The notes beneath the pieces are model-generated. The model searched no databases, was not told the DNA's origin, and was given only the letters and a program-made list of their open reading frames with translations. From positions 1 to 64,000 of the forward strand of contig NZ_ASXG01000127.1 of NCBI RefSeq assembly GCF_000411975.1: 64,000 bases of DNA, read 5' to 3'. Below are positions 8,261 to 17,615 of the stretch, piece by piece. This DNA is from Amycolatopsis orientalis DSM 43388 (GTDB lineage Bacteria; Actinomycetota; Actinomycetes; Mycobacteriales; Pseudonocardiaceae). The translations under genes were made by a program, and so were the position numbers. Positions within the stretch are counted from its first letter, which is position 1, and the number at the start of each line of letters is the position of its first letter.

Positions 8261-9316
8261 ATGGGGGAAGTCGTTGCGGGGATCGTGGCGAACCCGGCGT
8301 CCGGACAGGACATCCGAAGACTCGTGACGCAGGCGTCGGCCGTTCCGGTCGAGGAGAAGGCCACCCTGGTGCGCCGGCTGCTGTCGGCGTTCGCGGTGAC
8401 CGGCGTCGATCGCGCGCTGCTGTCCAGCGACCTCGGCGGCATCTCCGCCGCCGTGCTGCGCGATCTGGGCCGCGATCCGCTGCCCGAGGTGGATTTCTGC
8501 GACGAGGACACGCTCACCGGCACCGCGCAGGACACCGTCAACGCGGTGCGCCAGATGGTCGACGCCGGGGCCGGGGTGATCGTGTGTCTCGGCGGCGACG
8601 GCACCGCCCGGGTCGCCGCCAAGGCGTGCGGCGACGTTCCGTTGCTCGCGCTGCCGACTGGCACCAACAACGCGTTTCCGCAGGCGGGAGAGGCCACGGT
8701 GGCCGGGCTCGCCGCCGGGATGGTCGCGAGCGGGCAGGTCGACGCCGACCTCGTCACCCAGCGGGTCAGCATGCTCGAGGTCGTCACCAAAAATCGCCGC
8801 GAGATCGCGCTGGTGGACGTCGCGGTCTCGATGAACAAACACGTCGGCGCGAAGGCGCTCTGGGATCCGACCGCGCTCACCGAGCTGTATTGCACCTTCG
8901 CCGAGCCGGATGGCATTGGCCTGTCGAGCATTGCCGGACAACTGTGTCCGAGCTCTCGCTCTAGCGCGGAAGGCGTCGCGCTTCAGCTTGGCCCGGTGGA
9001 CAGTTCCGCGTACGTGGTGCACGCCGCCATCGCGCCCGGAGTGGTGCGTCCAGTCGGCGTACGCGGCTGGGGCGTGCTGCGTCCCGGCGTACGCGTGGAC
9101 CTTGCCGCAGGTGGCGGCGTTATCGCGGTCGACGGAGAACGCGAGCTGGAACTGAAAAACGGCGAAGGCGCGTACGTTGAACTGCGCGCCGACGGCCCGT
9201 GGTGCGTCGACGTACGCGCTGCGATGGCTGAAGCAGCAACCCAGGGGTTGCTCCGCAGTACCGCTACGAGCGGAACCGGCGAGAAAGGCCGAAGCCGCGG
9301 TCGGTGCGTCGGCTGA
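8261..9316 (+). CDS. ATP-NAD kinase-like protein (AcoX family)
   Basis: 351-aa protein with the NAD-kinase/diacylglycerol-kinase fold: N-terminal GIVANPASG, the nucleotide motif GGDGT at 111-115, and LPTGTNNAFP replacing the usual NAD-kinase GTEN motif. This is the AcoX-type branch found in acetoin catabolic operons, whose exact reaction is unsettled. No acetoin dehydrogenase genes are in this window. The ATG at 8261 is preceded by a G/A-rich stretch (ACTGAGGGGGATGCTCG). It stands alone upstream of glnX with 91 bp between them. Confidence 0.8.
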   Translation: MGEVVAGIVANPASGQDIRRLVTQASAVPVEEKATLVRRLLSAFAVTGVDRALLSSDLGGISAAVLRDLGRDPLPEVDFCDEDTLTGTAQDTVNAVRQMVDAGAGVIVCLGGDGTARVAAKACGDVPLLALPTGTNNAFPQAGEATVAGLAAGMVASGQVDADLVTQRVSMLEVVTKNRREIALVDVAVSMNKHVGAKALWDPTALTELYCTFAEPDGIGLSSIAGQLCPSSRSSAEGVALQLGPVDSSAYVVHAAIAPGVVRPVGVRGWGVLRPGVRVDLAAGGGVIAVDGERELELKNGEGAYVELRADGPWCVDVRAAMAEAATQGLLRSTATSGTGEKGRSRGRCVG

Positions 9317-9407
9317 GATCACGTGCAGGTGACACCTTCTGGGTGTCGTGTGCTGCGGCTTGCCCGACCGGCTACCTTCTGCGAGTGGCACACGGGGAGG
9401 ATCGGGG

Positions 9408-10796
9408 ATGAGCAGCACTGCGACGCGGCCGGAAACGACTGCCGAGCCCCCACCGGAGGAATTTCGGGGCCGCAGCGGAATCGCCGGGCTGCTGGACCTG
9501 CCCGGCCAGGCGGTGCGCGCGGTCGTCAGATCCACGACCACCACGCCCGGCAAGCTCTCGCTGATCGCGGTCGCGCTGGTGCTGCTTTCGCTGGTGGCCG
9601 GTCTGGTGGGCGTGTTGTCCGTGAAGGACAAGGACAACACGATCAACGGCCTGATCGATCATCGCGAACCTCTCGCGGGGGCGGCGCAGCAGGTGTTCCG
9701 CTCGCTGTCGGACGCGGACGCGACCGCGGCCAGCGCCTTCCTTTCCGTCGGCACCGAACCGCCCGCGCTGCGGAAACGGTACGAGCAGGACATCGCCGAA
9801 GCGGGAGCCGCGCTCGCCCGCGCGGCGTCGGACACCACCGACGTCGGCGACGCCGCCCACCAGGTGGACATCCTGAACCAGAAGATCCCGGTCTACACCG
9901 GGATCGTCGAAACCGCGCGGGCGAACAACCGGCAGGGCTTCCCGTCCGGCGCTTCGTACCTGCGCGAGGCTTCGCAGCTGATGCGCACCACGATCCTTCC
10001 CGCCGCGGACGCGCTCTACAAAGCGCACACCCAGAAGCTTTCCGACGAGCAGGACAGCAGCAGCGACGTGCCGTGGGTGGCGGTCGCGCTGGTCGTGGTG
10101 CTCCTCGCGGCACTCGTGGCCGCGCAGATCTACCTGACCCGGCGGACGAACCGGGTGCTGAACATCGGACTGCTCGTGGCCACCGGCTGCATCGTGCTGT
10201 CGCTGCTGTGGGGCGCGGTAGCGCTCGTCGTGCAGGGCAGTCTCGTCGCGACCGGACGCACTGACGGCACGTCGCAGGTCGACATCCTGGTGCGCGCCCG
10301 CATCTACGCCCTGCAGGCGCGCGCGGACGAAACCCTCACGCTGGTCGCGCGCGGCGACGGCGGCGCGTACGAGCAGCAATTCATCAAGCTCGCCGAGAAC
10401 CTCGTCGGGGCCGACGGCAAGGGCGGTCTGCTCGGGCAGGCGCGCGGCCTCGCGTCCGGCACCACGGGGGAGCAGAAGATCGAAGCGGCGGAACAGGCCG
10501 CGCGCGAATGGTCGCTGGCCCACCTTCAGGTCCGCCGCCTCGACGACGGCGGGCAGTACCAGGAGGCGGTCGACTTCGCGACGAGCGTCAGCCCGAACAG
10601 CGCCGCCGCCGCGTTCGCCCGGCTGGACACGAACCTCCAGGCCGCGATCGACGTCTGCCGGCAGGAATTCCTCGACAGCACGAGATCCGGCGACAACGCG
10701 CTCACCGCGCTCGCGGCGGGCGTCGGCGTGCTGGCGGTGCTCGCGGCGGGCGGCATCACAGTCGGCGTGCGAGAGAGACTGAGGGAGTACCGGTGA
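9408..10796 (+). CDS. glnX: GlnX-like membrane protein of the GlnX-GlnH-PknG system
   Basis: 462-aa inner-membrane protein. A cytosolic N-terminus is followed by a membrane segment at about 48-70, an extracytoplasmic helical region, a pair of membrane segments at about 222-277, a second extracytoplasmic region and a final segment at about 432-455. In mycobacteria GlnX relays the amino-acid-bound state of GlnH to the kinase PknG. The order here, glnX-glnH-pknG with a 4-nt GTGA overlap to glnH, is the same. ATG at 9408 follows GGGAGG; the frame extends 20 codons further upstream without support. Identification rests on gene order and topology. Confidence 0.85.
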   Translation: MSSTATRPETTAEPPPEEFRGRSGIAGLLDLPGQAVRAVVRSTTTTPGKLSLIAVALVLLSLVAGLVGVLSVKDKDNTINGLIDHREPLAGAAQQVFRSLSDADATAASAFLSVGTEPPALRKRYEQDIAEAGAALARAASDTTDVGDAAHQVDILNQKIPVYTGIVETARANNRQGFPSGASYLREASQLMRTTILPAADALYKAHTQKLSDEQDSSSDVPWVAVALVVVLLAALVAAQIYLTRRTNRVLNIGLLVATGCIVLSLLWGAVALVVQGSLVATGRTDGTSQVDILVRARIYALQARADETLTLVARGDGGAYEQQFIKLAENLVGADGKGGLLGQARGLASGTTGEQKIEAAEQAAREWSLAHLQVRRLDDGGQYQEAVDFATSVSPNSAAAAFARLDTNLQAAIDVCRQEFLDSTRSGDNALTALAAGVGVLAVLAAGGITVGVRERLREYR

Positions 10797-11758
10797 TCCG
10801 GTCGCGGCACTTCGTCCGGACCACCGTGCTCGCGGTGGTCGCGCTTCTCGCCGCCGCCTGCGGGACGGCGGCGCAGCCGATGGAGGTCGCACCGGTCACC
10901 GACGCGGCTTGGCCCGCCCCGGCGGGCGTAGGCGGCCCGGACGCCGCGGCCGGAGGAGACTCCGACACCAGCTGCAACCCGCTGGTCAGCCTCGCGCCGA
11001 ACGGCCTGGACACCTCCGGGCCCAGCCTGCAGAAGATCAAACAGCGCGGGAAGCTCATCGCGGGCGTCGACCAGACGACCTATCTGTTCGGCTTCCGGAA
11101 TCCGAAGACCGGCAAGCTCGAAGGCTTCGACATCGACCTGGTCAACGAGATCGCCAAGCAGATTTTCGGTTCCGACGGGCACGTGCAGTACCGGGCGATC
11201 ACGTCGTCGCAGCGGGAAACCGTGCTGAAGGAACACCAGGTCGACGTGGTGGTCCGGACCTACAGCATCACCTGCGCCCGCCGGAAGCAGGTGCAGTTCT
11301 CGTCGGTGTACTACGTGGCCGGGCAGAAGATCCTGGTGCCGAAGTCGTCGAACGCGCAGTCGCTGACCGACCTGGCCGGGAAACGCGTGTGCGCGGCGGC
11401 GAAGTCGACCTCGCTCGCGAAGATCGCGACCGACCCGGCCAAACCGGTCGCGGTGTCGGTGCCGAACTGGTCGGACTGCCTGGTGATGCTGCAGCAGGGC
11501 CAGGTCGACGCGGTGTCCACGGACGACACGATCCTGGCCGGCATGGCCGCGCAGGACCCGACGGTGAAGGTCGCGGGCGACCCCATGACGCAGGAGAATT
11601 ACGGCGTCGGGATCCCGAAGGACGAGGAGGACCTGGTCCGCTTCGTGAACGCGGTGCTTGACAAGATCCGCGGCGACGGCACCTGGGCGAACAGTTACCA
11701 GAACTGGGTCGGCGCGCGGCTGGGACCGGCCAATCCGCCGTCCCCGCAATACGGGTGA
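10793..11758 (+). CDS. glnH: GlnH-like glutamate/aspartate-binding lipoprotein
   Basis: 321-aa periplasmic-binding-protein type 3 lipoprotein. The signal peptide ends in a lipobox (LLAAAC, lipidated Cys23), followed by a Pro/Ala-rich linker and an SBP_bac_3 domain from about residue 75 (IAGVDQTTYLFGF, GFDIDLVNEIAK, VVVRTYSITCARR). Known homologues bind Asp/Glu/Gln outside the membrane and signal through GlnX to PknG rather than feeding an ABC transporter; no ABC genes are adjacent, which fits. The GTG start overlaps the glnX stop (GTGA). Confidence 0.9.
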   Translation: MIRSRHFVRTTVLAVVALLAAACGTAAQPMEVAPVTDAAWPAPAGVGGPDAAAGGDSDTSCNPLVSLAPNGLDTSGPSLQKIKQRGKLIAGVDQTTYLFGFRNPKTGKLEGFDIDLVNEIAKQIFGSDGHVQYRAITSSQRETVLKEHQVDVVVRTYSITCARRKQVQFSSVYYVAGQKILVPKSSNAQSLTDLAGKRVCAAAKSTSLAKIATDPAKPVAVSVPNWSDCLVMLQQGQVDAVSTDDTILAGMAAQDPTVKVAGDPMTQENYGVGIPKDEEDLVRFVNAVLDKIRGDGTWANSYQNWVGARLGPANPPSPQYG

Positions 11759-11841
11759 CCAGGCCGGTATCGCGGCGCCAGGACGGCGCAAGTTGTACTT
11801 TTTGAGCGGCAGGCTTGCCGCGGGGAGTTCGGGAGGTAGTT

Positions 11842-14800
11842 GTGTCGGAGGAGGCGCGCCGTCCTCGGCACGCAGCACCGGAGGGGGACGGCGACGAGGC
11901 GAAGGCCGCGGACCAGCCGTCCGGGCGGGGCGAGGCGGCCGACGCCTCGTGGACCCCGCCGCCGCCGGTGCGGTGGGACACCCCGGAACCGTCGGTGTCC
12001 GGGCGGCTCAACCCGGACGCGGATCCTGATGCGGAGACGTTGATCAGCGCTCCGGTGCAGCGGCCGCAGGGCGGGCAACCCGGCCAGCCCGGTCAGCAGG
12101 CTCAGCGGGGGCCGTCCGCCCCAGCCGCTCAGCCGGGACAGCCCGCTCCGGCAGGCCAGCCGGGCCAGGCCCAGCAGCCGAACCAGCCCGGGCAGCAGCC
12201 GCGAACGCAGGGCCGTCCGGCTCCGCGCGGCGGCCAGCAGATGCCGCCGCAAGGCCGTCCGCAGGGCCAGCCGCCGGCGCAAGGCCAGCCGTACCCGGGG
12301 CAGCCCGCGCCGCCGTCGCAGGGCCAGCCGTATCCGCCGCAGTCGCGCACCGGGCAGCGGCCGGTCCCGCCGAACCGTCCGCCGCAGGGGAACCGGGCGT
12401 CCCGGCCGCCGGAGAACCGCGCCGCCGGGCCGAACTCCGGCCCGATCCCGATGGGTGCCGCGGCGCCGGCCAAACCTCCCGCGGACGGAGGCGACGCCCC
12501 CACTCGTCCGCCGGGCGACCTCGCGCCGGTGATCCTGCCGCAGTCGAACCAGCCGGTGGCCCCGGTCGACCCGGCCGCGCCCATGCCGACCAGCGTGCTG
12601 GCCAACCCGACGCCGCACACCCAGAGCATCATGCCGCCGACCCCGCGGGTGGCCCCCGCCGACGGCGGCCCGCTGCCCGACCACGGCACGGACAGCGTCC
12701 TGCCGTCCGGCGGCAGCGAGGGACACGGCACCGGCTCCCAGGGCTCACAGGGTTCGCAAGGCACCGGCACCGGGACGGGCTCGTTCCCCGGCACCTCCCG
12801 GCGCACCGGCTCGCGCGGCACCCGCCGTTCCCGGCGCGGACGGCTCGGCGCGGGTCTCATCGACGTCCCGCCGGTGCCGTACCGCGATCCGTCGACCGCG
12901 GTGCTGGCGAACCCGGTCGTGGCCGAGGACAAGCGGTTCTGCGGCAACTGCAGCGCGAAGGTCGGCCGCGGCAAGGACGGTCAGCCGGGCGAACCCGAGG
13001 GCATCTGCGAAAAGTGCGGCACGCCGTTCTCGTTCGTGGCGAAGCTGAAGCCGAACGAGCTCGTCGGCGGCCAGTACGAAGTGCTGGGCGCGCTCGCTTA
13101 CGGCGGCCTCGGCTGGATTTACCTGGCCAAGGACCACAACGTGTCCGACCGCTGGGTCGTGCTGAAGGGCTTGATCGACACCGGCGACTCCACCGCGATG
13201 GCCGCCGCGGCGAACGAGCAGCGGTTCCTCGCCGAGGTCGAGCACCCGAACATCGTCAAGATCCACAACTTCGTGCAGCATCCGGACCCGGAGACCGGCA
13301 ACACGGTCGGCTACATCGTGATGGAGTACGTCGGCGGCCAGTCGCTGCGTCAGCTCGCGCTGCAGCACCACCGGGAGAGCAACCGGCCGGAGCCGCTGCC
13401 GATCGGCCAGGTCATCGCGTACGGCCTGGAGATCCTGCCCGCGCTCGGCTACCTGCACAGCCAGGGCCTGCTCTACTGCGACCTCAAGCCGGACAACGTC
13501 ATCCAGACCCGCGAGCAGCTCAAGCTGATCGACCTCGGCGCGGTGCGGCGGATCGACGACTACGAGAGCCCGCTGTTCTTCACCACCGGCTACAGCGCGC
13601 CCGAGCTGGCTTCCCAGGGCGCGTCGGTGTCCTCGGACCTGTACACGGTCGGCCGGACGCTGGCCGTGCTGAGCTTCGAGTTCGCCGGCTACACCCGCGA
13701 GTACAAGAACACGCTGCCCGGACCGGACCAGGTGCCGCTGTTCGCACTGTTCGGGTCGTACTACCGGTTCCTCAAGCGCGCCACGCACGCGGATCCGGAC
13801 CGCCGGTTCATCGCCGCGGACGACATGGCCGACCAGCTGACCGGCGTGCTGCGCGAGATCATGGCGCTCGGCACCGGCCAGCCGCGTCCGGCCGCGTCGA
13901 CCGTGTTCGGGCCGGAGAGCCGGACCTTCGGCGTCCACCTGGTGGTGCCGGAGCAGGGCGAGCGGGTGCCGTTGCCCGATGCCGCCGAGGTCGTCGCCGG
14001 GCTGCCGATTCCGCAGGTCGACACGGACGACCCGGCTGCCGGGGTGCTCGCGACGACGACCGCGCTGGATCCGCACGAGGCGATCGAGGCGCTGGCTACC
14101 GCGCCTCGGGAGTCGATCGAGGTGCGGTTGCGGATCGTGCGGGCCCGGATCGAACTGGGCGAGTTCGTGGAGGCGCAGCGGCAGTTGCAGGCGGCGCAGT
14201 ACCTGGCGATCCGGCACGGATTCCCGCACGACTGGCGGATTGACTGGTACCGCGGGTTGATCGAGCTGGCCGGCGGCCGGCCGCGGGTGGCGCACGTGGC
14301 GTTCGACGCGGTTTACGACGACCTGCCGGGGGAGATCGCACCCAAGCTGGCGCTGGCGGTGAGCGCGGAGGGCGTCGGGGACTACTTCGGGGCAGCCCGG
14401 TTCTACGAGCTGGTTTGGCGGACCGACCGGACGTACGTGAGTGCTGCGTTCGGGCTGGCTCGCGTGTATCTCGCGCAGGGAGCGCGGGCGAGTGCGGTGG
14501 AGGTGCTGGAAGGGGTTCCGGCCACTTCGACGCATTACGTGGACGCGCAGGTCGCCGCGATCAAGATCAAGACTCGGGCGCAGGGAGCGGGTGCGGGGGA
14601 GCAGCCGGCCGTGACCGAGGGGGACCTGGTGGACGCGTCGGGACGGTTGGAGCGGCTCAACCTGGATGCTGAGCGGCATACGCGGCTCAGCGCGGAGGTT
14701 CTTGAGGCGGCTTACGACTGGTTGAAGGTGCCTGGGCAGGGCAAGTCGGCGTCGAATGCCAAGGTGCTGGGGTGTGCGCTGGAGGAGCGGGACGTTCGGT

Positions 14801-14910
14801 TCGGGCTGGAGCGGTGTTATCGGTCTTTGGCTCGGCTCGCGGATGACGCTGGGGAGCGGATCGCGTTGGTGGATCGGGCCAATGCGATTCGGCCTCGGAC
14901 GCTTACCTGA
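11842..14910 (+). CDS. pknG: Serine/threonine protein kinase PknG, with long Pro/Gln-rich N-terminus
   Basis: 1022-aa soluble kinase that phosphorylates OdhI/GarA-type FHA proteins and so tunes 2-oxoglutarate dehydrogenase and glutamate metabolism. Order: disordered Pro/Gln/Gly-rich region (1 to about 350), rubredoxin-like zinc/iron site FCGNC (Cys367, Cys370) and CEKC (Cys389, Cys392), kinase domain with Lys442, HRD-type catalytic segment CDLKPDN (Asp547) and DLG (Asp564), then TPR repeats (about 740-1020). Mycobacterial PknG is about 750 aa; nearly all the extra length is the N-terminal region. GTG at 11842 follows GGGAGG. Last gene of glnX-glnH-pknG, 83 bp after glnH. Confidence 0.95.
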   Translation: MSEEARRPRHAAPEGDGDEAKAADQPSGRGEAADASWTPPPPVRWDTPEPSVSGRLNPDADPDAETLISAPVQRPQGGQPGQPGQQAQRGPSAPAAQPGQPAPAGQPGQAQQPNQPGQQPRTQGRPAPRGGQQMPPQGRPQGQPPAQGQPYPGQPAPPSQGQPYPPQSRTGQRPVPPNRPPQGNRASRPPENRAAGPNSGPIPMGAAAPAKPPADGGDAPTRPPGDLAPVILPQSNQPVAPVDPAAPMPTSVLANPTPHTQSIMPPTPRVAPADGGPLPDHGTDSVLPSGGSEGHGTGSQGSQGSQGTGTGTGSFPGTSRRTGSRGTRRSRRGRLGAGLIDVPPVPYRDPSTAVLANPVVAEDKRFCGNCSAKVGRGKDGQPGEPEGICEKCGTPFSFVAKLKPNELVGGQYEVLGALAYGGLGWIYLAKDHNVSDRWVVLKGLIDTGDSTAMAAAANEQRFLAEVEHPNIVKIHNFVQHPDPETGNTVGYIVMEYVGGQSLRQLALQHHRESNRPEPLPIGQVIAYGLEILPALGYLHSQGLLYCDLKPDNVIQTREQLKLIDLGAVRRIDDYESPLFFTTGYSAPELASQGASVSSDLYTVGRTLAVLSFEFAGYTREYKNTLPGPDQVPLFALFGSYYRFLKRATHADPDRRFIAADDMADQLTGVLREIMALGTGQPRPAASTVFGPESRTFGVHLVVPEQGERVPLPDAAEVVAGLPIPQVDTDDPAAGVLATTTALDPHEAIEALATAPRESIEVRLRIVRARIELGEFVEAQRQLQAAQYLAIRHGFPHDWRIDWYRGLIELAGGRPRVAHVAFDAVYDDLPGEIAPKLALAVSAEGVGDYFGAARFYELVWRTDRTYVSAAFGLARVYLAQGARASAVEVLEGVPATSTHYVDAQVAAIKIKTRAQGAGAGEQPAVTEGDLVDASGRLERLNLDAERHTRLSAEVLEAAYDWLKVPGQGKSASNAKVLGCALEERDVRFGLERCYRSLARLADDAGERIALVDRANAIRPRTLT

Positions 14911-14916
14911 GGTTTT

Positions 14917-15205
14917 CGGCTCGTCGCCCTGGCGGGCGACATTGCTGTGGTGAGTGCGTGGGGCACCCCGAAGTTTGATTGTGCTGACGGGCGGTGGGTG
15001 CTTGTCAAGGCGGGAAAGCGTGCCTTGACAAGCACCCGCCGCCCGTAGGGAGGCTTCGTATCGGGGTGCAGGGCAGGGGTTGGGTGCCTCGATCGTTGGG
15101 TGGAGCGGCTGCGGGGCGGGGGCTGGGTGTCTCGATAGGTGGGTGCGGCGGCTGCGGAGCGGGGGCTGGGTGCTCGATGGGTGGGTGCGGCGGCTGCGGT
15201 TCGGG
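14917..15205. repeat. Dispersed double-hairpin repeat, copy 1, with 43-bp tandem tail
   Basis: First of three copies of an intergenic repeat (others at 32932-33129 and 58496-58596). Hairpin 1 is GTCGCCC-TGGC-GGGCGAC (14923-14940). Hairpin 2 has 25-bp arms, 14987-15011 with 15022-15046, around the loop GGGAAAGCGT, with one G-T pair. The 198-bp core shared with copy 2 ends at about 15114. Beyond it the tail unit (TGGGTGNCTCGAT anchors at 15081, 15124 and 15167) is present three times at 43-bp spacing. It directly follows pknG and may serve as its terminator. Confidence 0.85.
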
Positions 15206-15283
15206 AGTGGGTGGGGCTAGCGCCCCGATGTGGCAATGGGGGCCGATCACAGGCGAGTGGGCACACGGGCGGATCGGCGGGCT

Positions 15284-15393
15284 GTGAAGGGCTCCTTGAG
15301 GGAATCTAAGTCCGTGGAGGGGCCCTTCACGGACTGCGGCGGGTCGTGAGGGGAACCCTGGGGAATCAGGGTCCGTGAAGGTGGCCTCACGAC
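15284..15393. repeat. Pair of GTGAAGGG / GTCGTGAGG inverted repeats
   Basis: Two adjacent imperfect hairpins: GTGAAGGG (15284-15291) with CCCTTCAC (15323-15330), and GTCGTGAGG (15343-15351) with CCTCACGAC (15385-15393). The second encloses ACCCTG/CAGGGT (15355-15372). Elements of this kind are scattered between genes in Amycolatopsis-like genomes. They sit between the pknG repeat and the convergent thioesterase gene and may help end transcription from both sides. Confidence 0.6.
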
Positions 15394-15406
15394 CTGCGTG
15401 CGAGGG

Positions 15407-15985
15407 TCAGGGGTTGATGTCCCACTCGCGTTTGTTGCGCCGGTGCTGTTCGGCTAGTTTTTCCAGCGCTTGGGGGTCGCCGTGGGTGCTGAAGTGTTCG
15501 AAGCCCACTGCGATGAACACTGCGCGGGCGTTGACCGCTACCGGACCGTCCGCGGCGTCCAGGTGGCCGTCTGCGCTTACGTAGATTTTCCGGCCGGCGA
15601 CGCCGTCCAGGCGGGCCTCGATGTACAGCGTCGATCCGACTGGCACGGGGCGGCGGAAGTCGGTCTCCAGCTTGCCGGTGACCGCGGGGCGGTGCAGCAG
15701 GTTGCCGACTGTCGAGCCGAGGGCCTCGTCGAAGGCGCAGGCCAGCAGGCCGCCGTGGGCGAGGCCGGGGGCGCCCTGGTGCGCGGAGGTCACGGTGAAC
15801 TTCGAGTGCACCGTGTAGCCCTCGCCGATCGCTGACCGCAGGTGCAGGCCGTCGTCCACGTCGTCGCCGCAGCCGAAGCATTCGGCGAAGTGGGCGCCGA
15901 GTTCGGTGCCCGGCGCGGGGGCTTTCGGGTGGATCTCCGGCGGCTCCACCGGCACGGGCGGCCACGGGCCGGAAACAGGACTCAT
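15407..15985 (-). CDS. PaaI-family hotdog thioesterase
   Basis: 192-aa single-hotdog protein. The core GLAHGGLLACAFDEALGS (about residues 74-91) is the PaaI/YigI signature in which HGG and the Asp/Glu of the central helix form the active site; the acyl-CoA substrate is unknown. The N-terminal 40 residues are Pro-rich with CFGCGDD, a Cys pair seen in many actinobacterial members. ATG at 15985 matches family starts. It stands alone, convergent to pknG and divergent from the MHS transporter. Confidence 0.9.
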   Translation of the reverse strand: MSPVSGPWPPVPVEPPEIHPKAPAPGTELGAHFAECFGCGDDVDDGLHLRSAIGEGYTVHSKFTVTSAHQGAPGLAHGGLLACAFDEALGSTVGNLLHRPAVTGKLETDFRRPVPVGSTLYIEARLDGVAGRKIYVSADGHLDAADGPVAVNARAVFIAVGFEHFSTHGDPQALEKLAEQHRRNKREWDINP

Positions 15986-16189
15986 GCGACGACGTTAACC
16001 CGGCGGTAGGACCCGCCAGCACCCGCCCTGACCGGGTTGCCCGCATTTCTTCAGCGCAGGGTAGTCGGAAAATTCCGCACGGTAGAAATTTCGCGACTCA
16101 TCCTGCCAGCACGGTTGAACGGGTCAAGACTGGGGAAATGTGCTCCAACGGATGGACCGGGACGTGTGCAGGAGGAGGTCACCGCCGGG

Positions 16190-17548
16190 ATGAGTGAGCC
16201 AAAGACGGGGAAACCCGAGGTCGATCAGAGAACAGTCAAACGCGCGGTGATCGCTTCCGCGATGGGTAACGCGACCGAGTGGTACGACTACGGCGTTTTC
16301 ACCTCGGGCGCGATCGCGACCAGTATCGGAACACTGTTCTTCCCCGGCGAGGGCAACGCGGTCCTGAAATCGCTCGCCCTGCTGGCCGTCGGCTTCATCG
16401 TGCGACCGTTCGGCGGAGCGTTCTTCGGCCCGTTGGGAGACAAGCTCGGCAGGCAGAAGGTCCTCGCGCTCACCATTCTGCTGATGTCCGGCTGCACCTT
16501 CCTGGTCGGCGTGCTGCCGACGTACTCAGGCGGGTACAGCATGGGCATCGCGGCTCCGATCGCGATCCTGCTGCTGCGGCTGATCCAGGGTTTCTCGACC
16601 GGTGGCGAGTACGGCGGCGCGGCGACGTTCATCGCCGAATACGCGCCGACCAAACGGCGCGGGTTCTTCGGTTCGTTCCTGGAGATGGGCACGCTGGCCG
16701 GCTACGTGCTCGGCAACGCGGTCGTGCTGATCACCTACCTGTCGCTGTCGACCGAGCAGTTCGACTCGTGGGGCTGGCGGATCCCGTTCTTCATCGCGCT
16801 TCCGATCGGTGCGATCGGGCTCTACCTGCGGTCGAAGCTCGAGGACACGCCGGAGTTCCGCCGGCTCGAGGCGGCGGGCGAAAAGTCGGAGAAGGCTCCG
16901 CTCAAGGAGACCATCCAGCGCAACTGGCGGATGATCCTGAACCTGATCGGGATCGTGCTGCTGCTGAACATCGCCGACTACATGCTGCTCACGACGATGC
17001 CGACGTATTTCACCGACACGCTGCACATCGGCGACACCGAGTCCAGCCTGATCGTCATCGGCGTGGAAATCGTGCAGTTCGCGCTGCTGATCCCGCTGGG
17101 CGCGCTGTCCGACCGGATCGGCCGAAAACCCTTGCTGCTCACCGCGGCCATCGGGTTCATCGTGCTGAGCTGGCCCAGCATCAAGCTGATGCAGAGCGGC
17201 AGCCTGCTGTGGCTGGTCGTCGGCTTCCTGGTCGTGGCGATCCTGCTGGCGCTGATGCTGGCGGTCATCGGCTCGACGTTCCCGGCGATGTTCCCGACGC
17301 GCGTGCGCTACGGCTCGTTCGCCATCGGGTACAACATCTCGACGTCGCTGTTCGGCGGCACCTGCGGCGTGATCGTCACGGCGTTGATCGGCAGCACCGG
17401 CAACGCGGACTGGCCGGCGTACTACTTGATCATCGCGGCCCTCATCGCGCTGGTCCCGATCATCAAGATCCCGGAGACGGCCCGGGTGCCGATCGAGCAG
17501 ATCGACACCGCCGACACCGGCGGCAAGCTCGCCGGAGCCAGCAAGTGA
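16190..17548 (+). CDS. MFS transporter, MHS (metabolite:H+ symporter) family
   Basis: 452-aa 12-helix inner-membrane proton symporter of the ProP/ShiA/KgtP class. The MHS hallmark GNATEWYDYGVF is at about residues 26-37, and the DRIGRKP loop of the second half is present. The solute (proline/betaine, dicarboxylate or shikimate type) cannot be told from sequence. ATG at 16190 is preceded by GGAGGAGG; an open frame extends 51 codons further upstream without a ribosome site. Monocistronic, followed by a strong bidirectional terminator. Confidence 0.93.
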   Translation: MSEPKTGKPEVDQRTVKRAVIASAMGNATEWYDYGVFTSGAIATSIGTLFFPGEGNAVLKSLALLAVGFIVRPFGGAFFGPLGDKLGRQKVLALTILLMSGCTFLVGVLPTYSGGYSMGIAAPIAILLLRLIQGFSTGGEYGGAATFIAEYAPTKRRGFFGSFLEMGTLAGYVLGNAVVLITYLSLSTEQFDSWGWRIPFFIALPIGAIGLYLRSKLEDTPEFRRLEAAGEKSEKAPLKETIQRNWRMILNLIGIVLLLNIADYMLLTTMPTYFTDTLHIGDTESSLIVIGVEIVQFALLIPLGALSDRIGRKPLLLTAAIGFIVLSWPSIKLMQSGSLLWLVVGFLVVAILLALMLAVIGSTFPAMFPTRVRYGSFAIGYNISTSLFGGTCGVIVTALIGSTGNADWPAYYLIIAALIALVPIIKIPETARVPIEQIDTADTGGKLAGASK

Positions 17549-17563
17549 GCTGCTGAGCCAAGC

Positions 17564-17608
17564 ACGAAAACCGCCCTCCGTCCATTAAGGACAGAGGGCG
17601 GTTTTCGT
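17564..17608. terminator. Bidirectional rho-independent terminator
   Basis: 20-bp stem (17564-17583 with 17589-17608, one mismatch) with A-rich outer left arm and T-rich outer right arm. It serves the MHS transporter on the plus strand and the 39-aa peptide gene on the minus strand. Confidence 0.92.
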
Positions 17609-17615
17609 GTTCAAG

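Noticed and set aside
12745..14679. Long frames on the opposite strand and other frames of pknG
   Set aside because: Low-complexity Arg/Pro/Gly products with no domain, explained by strong third-position GC in pknG.
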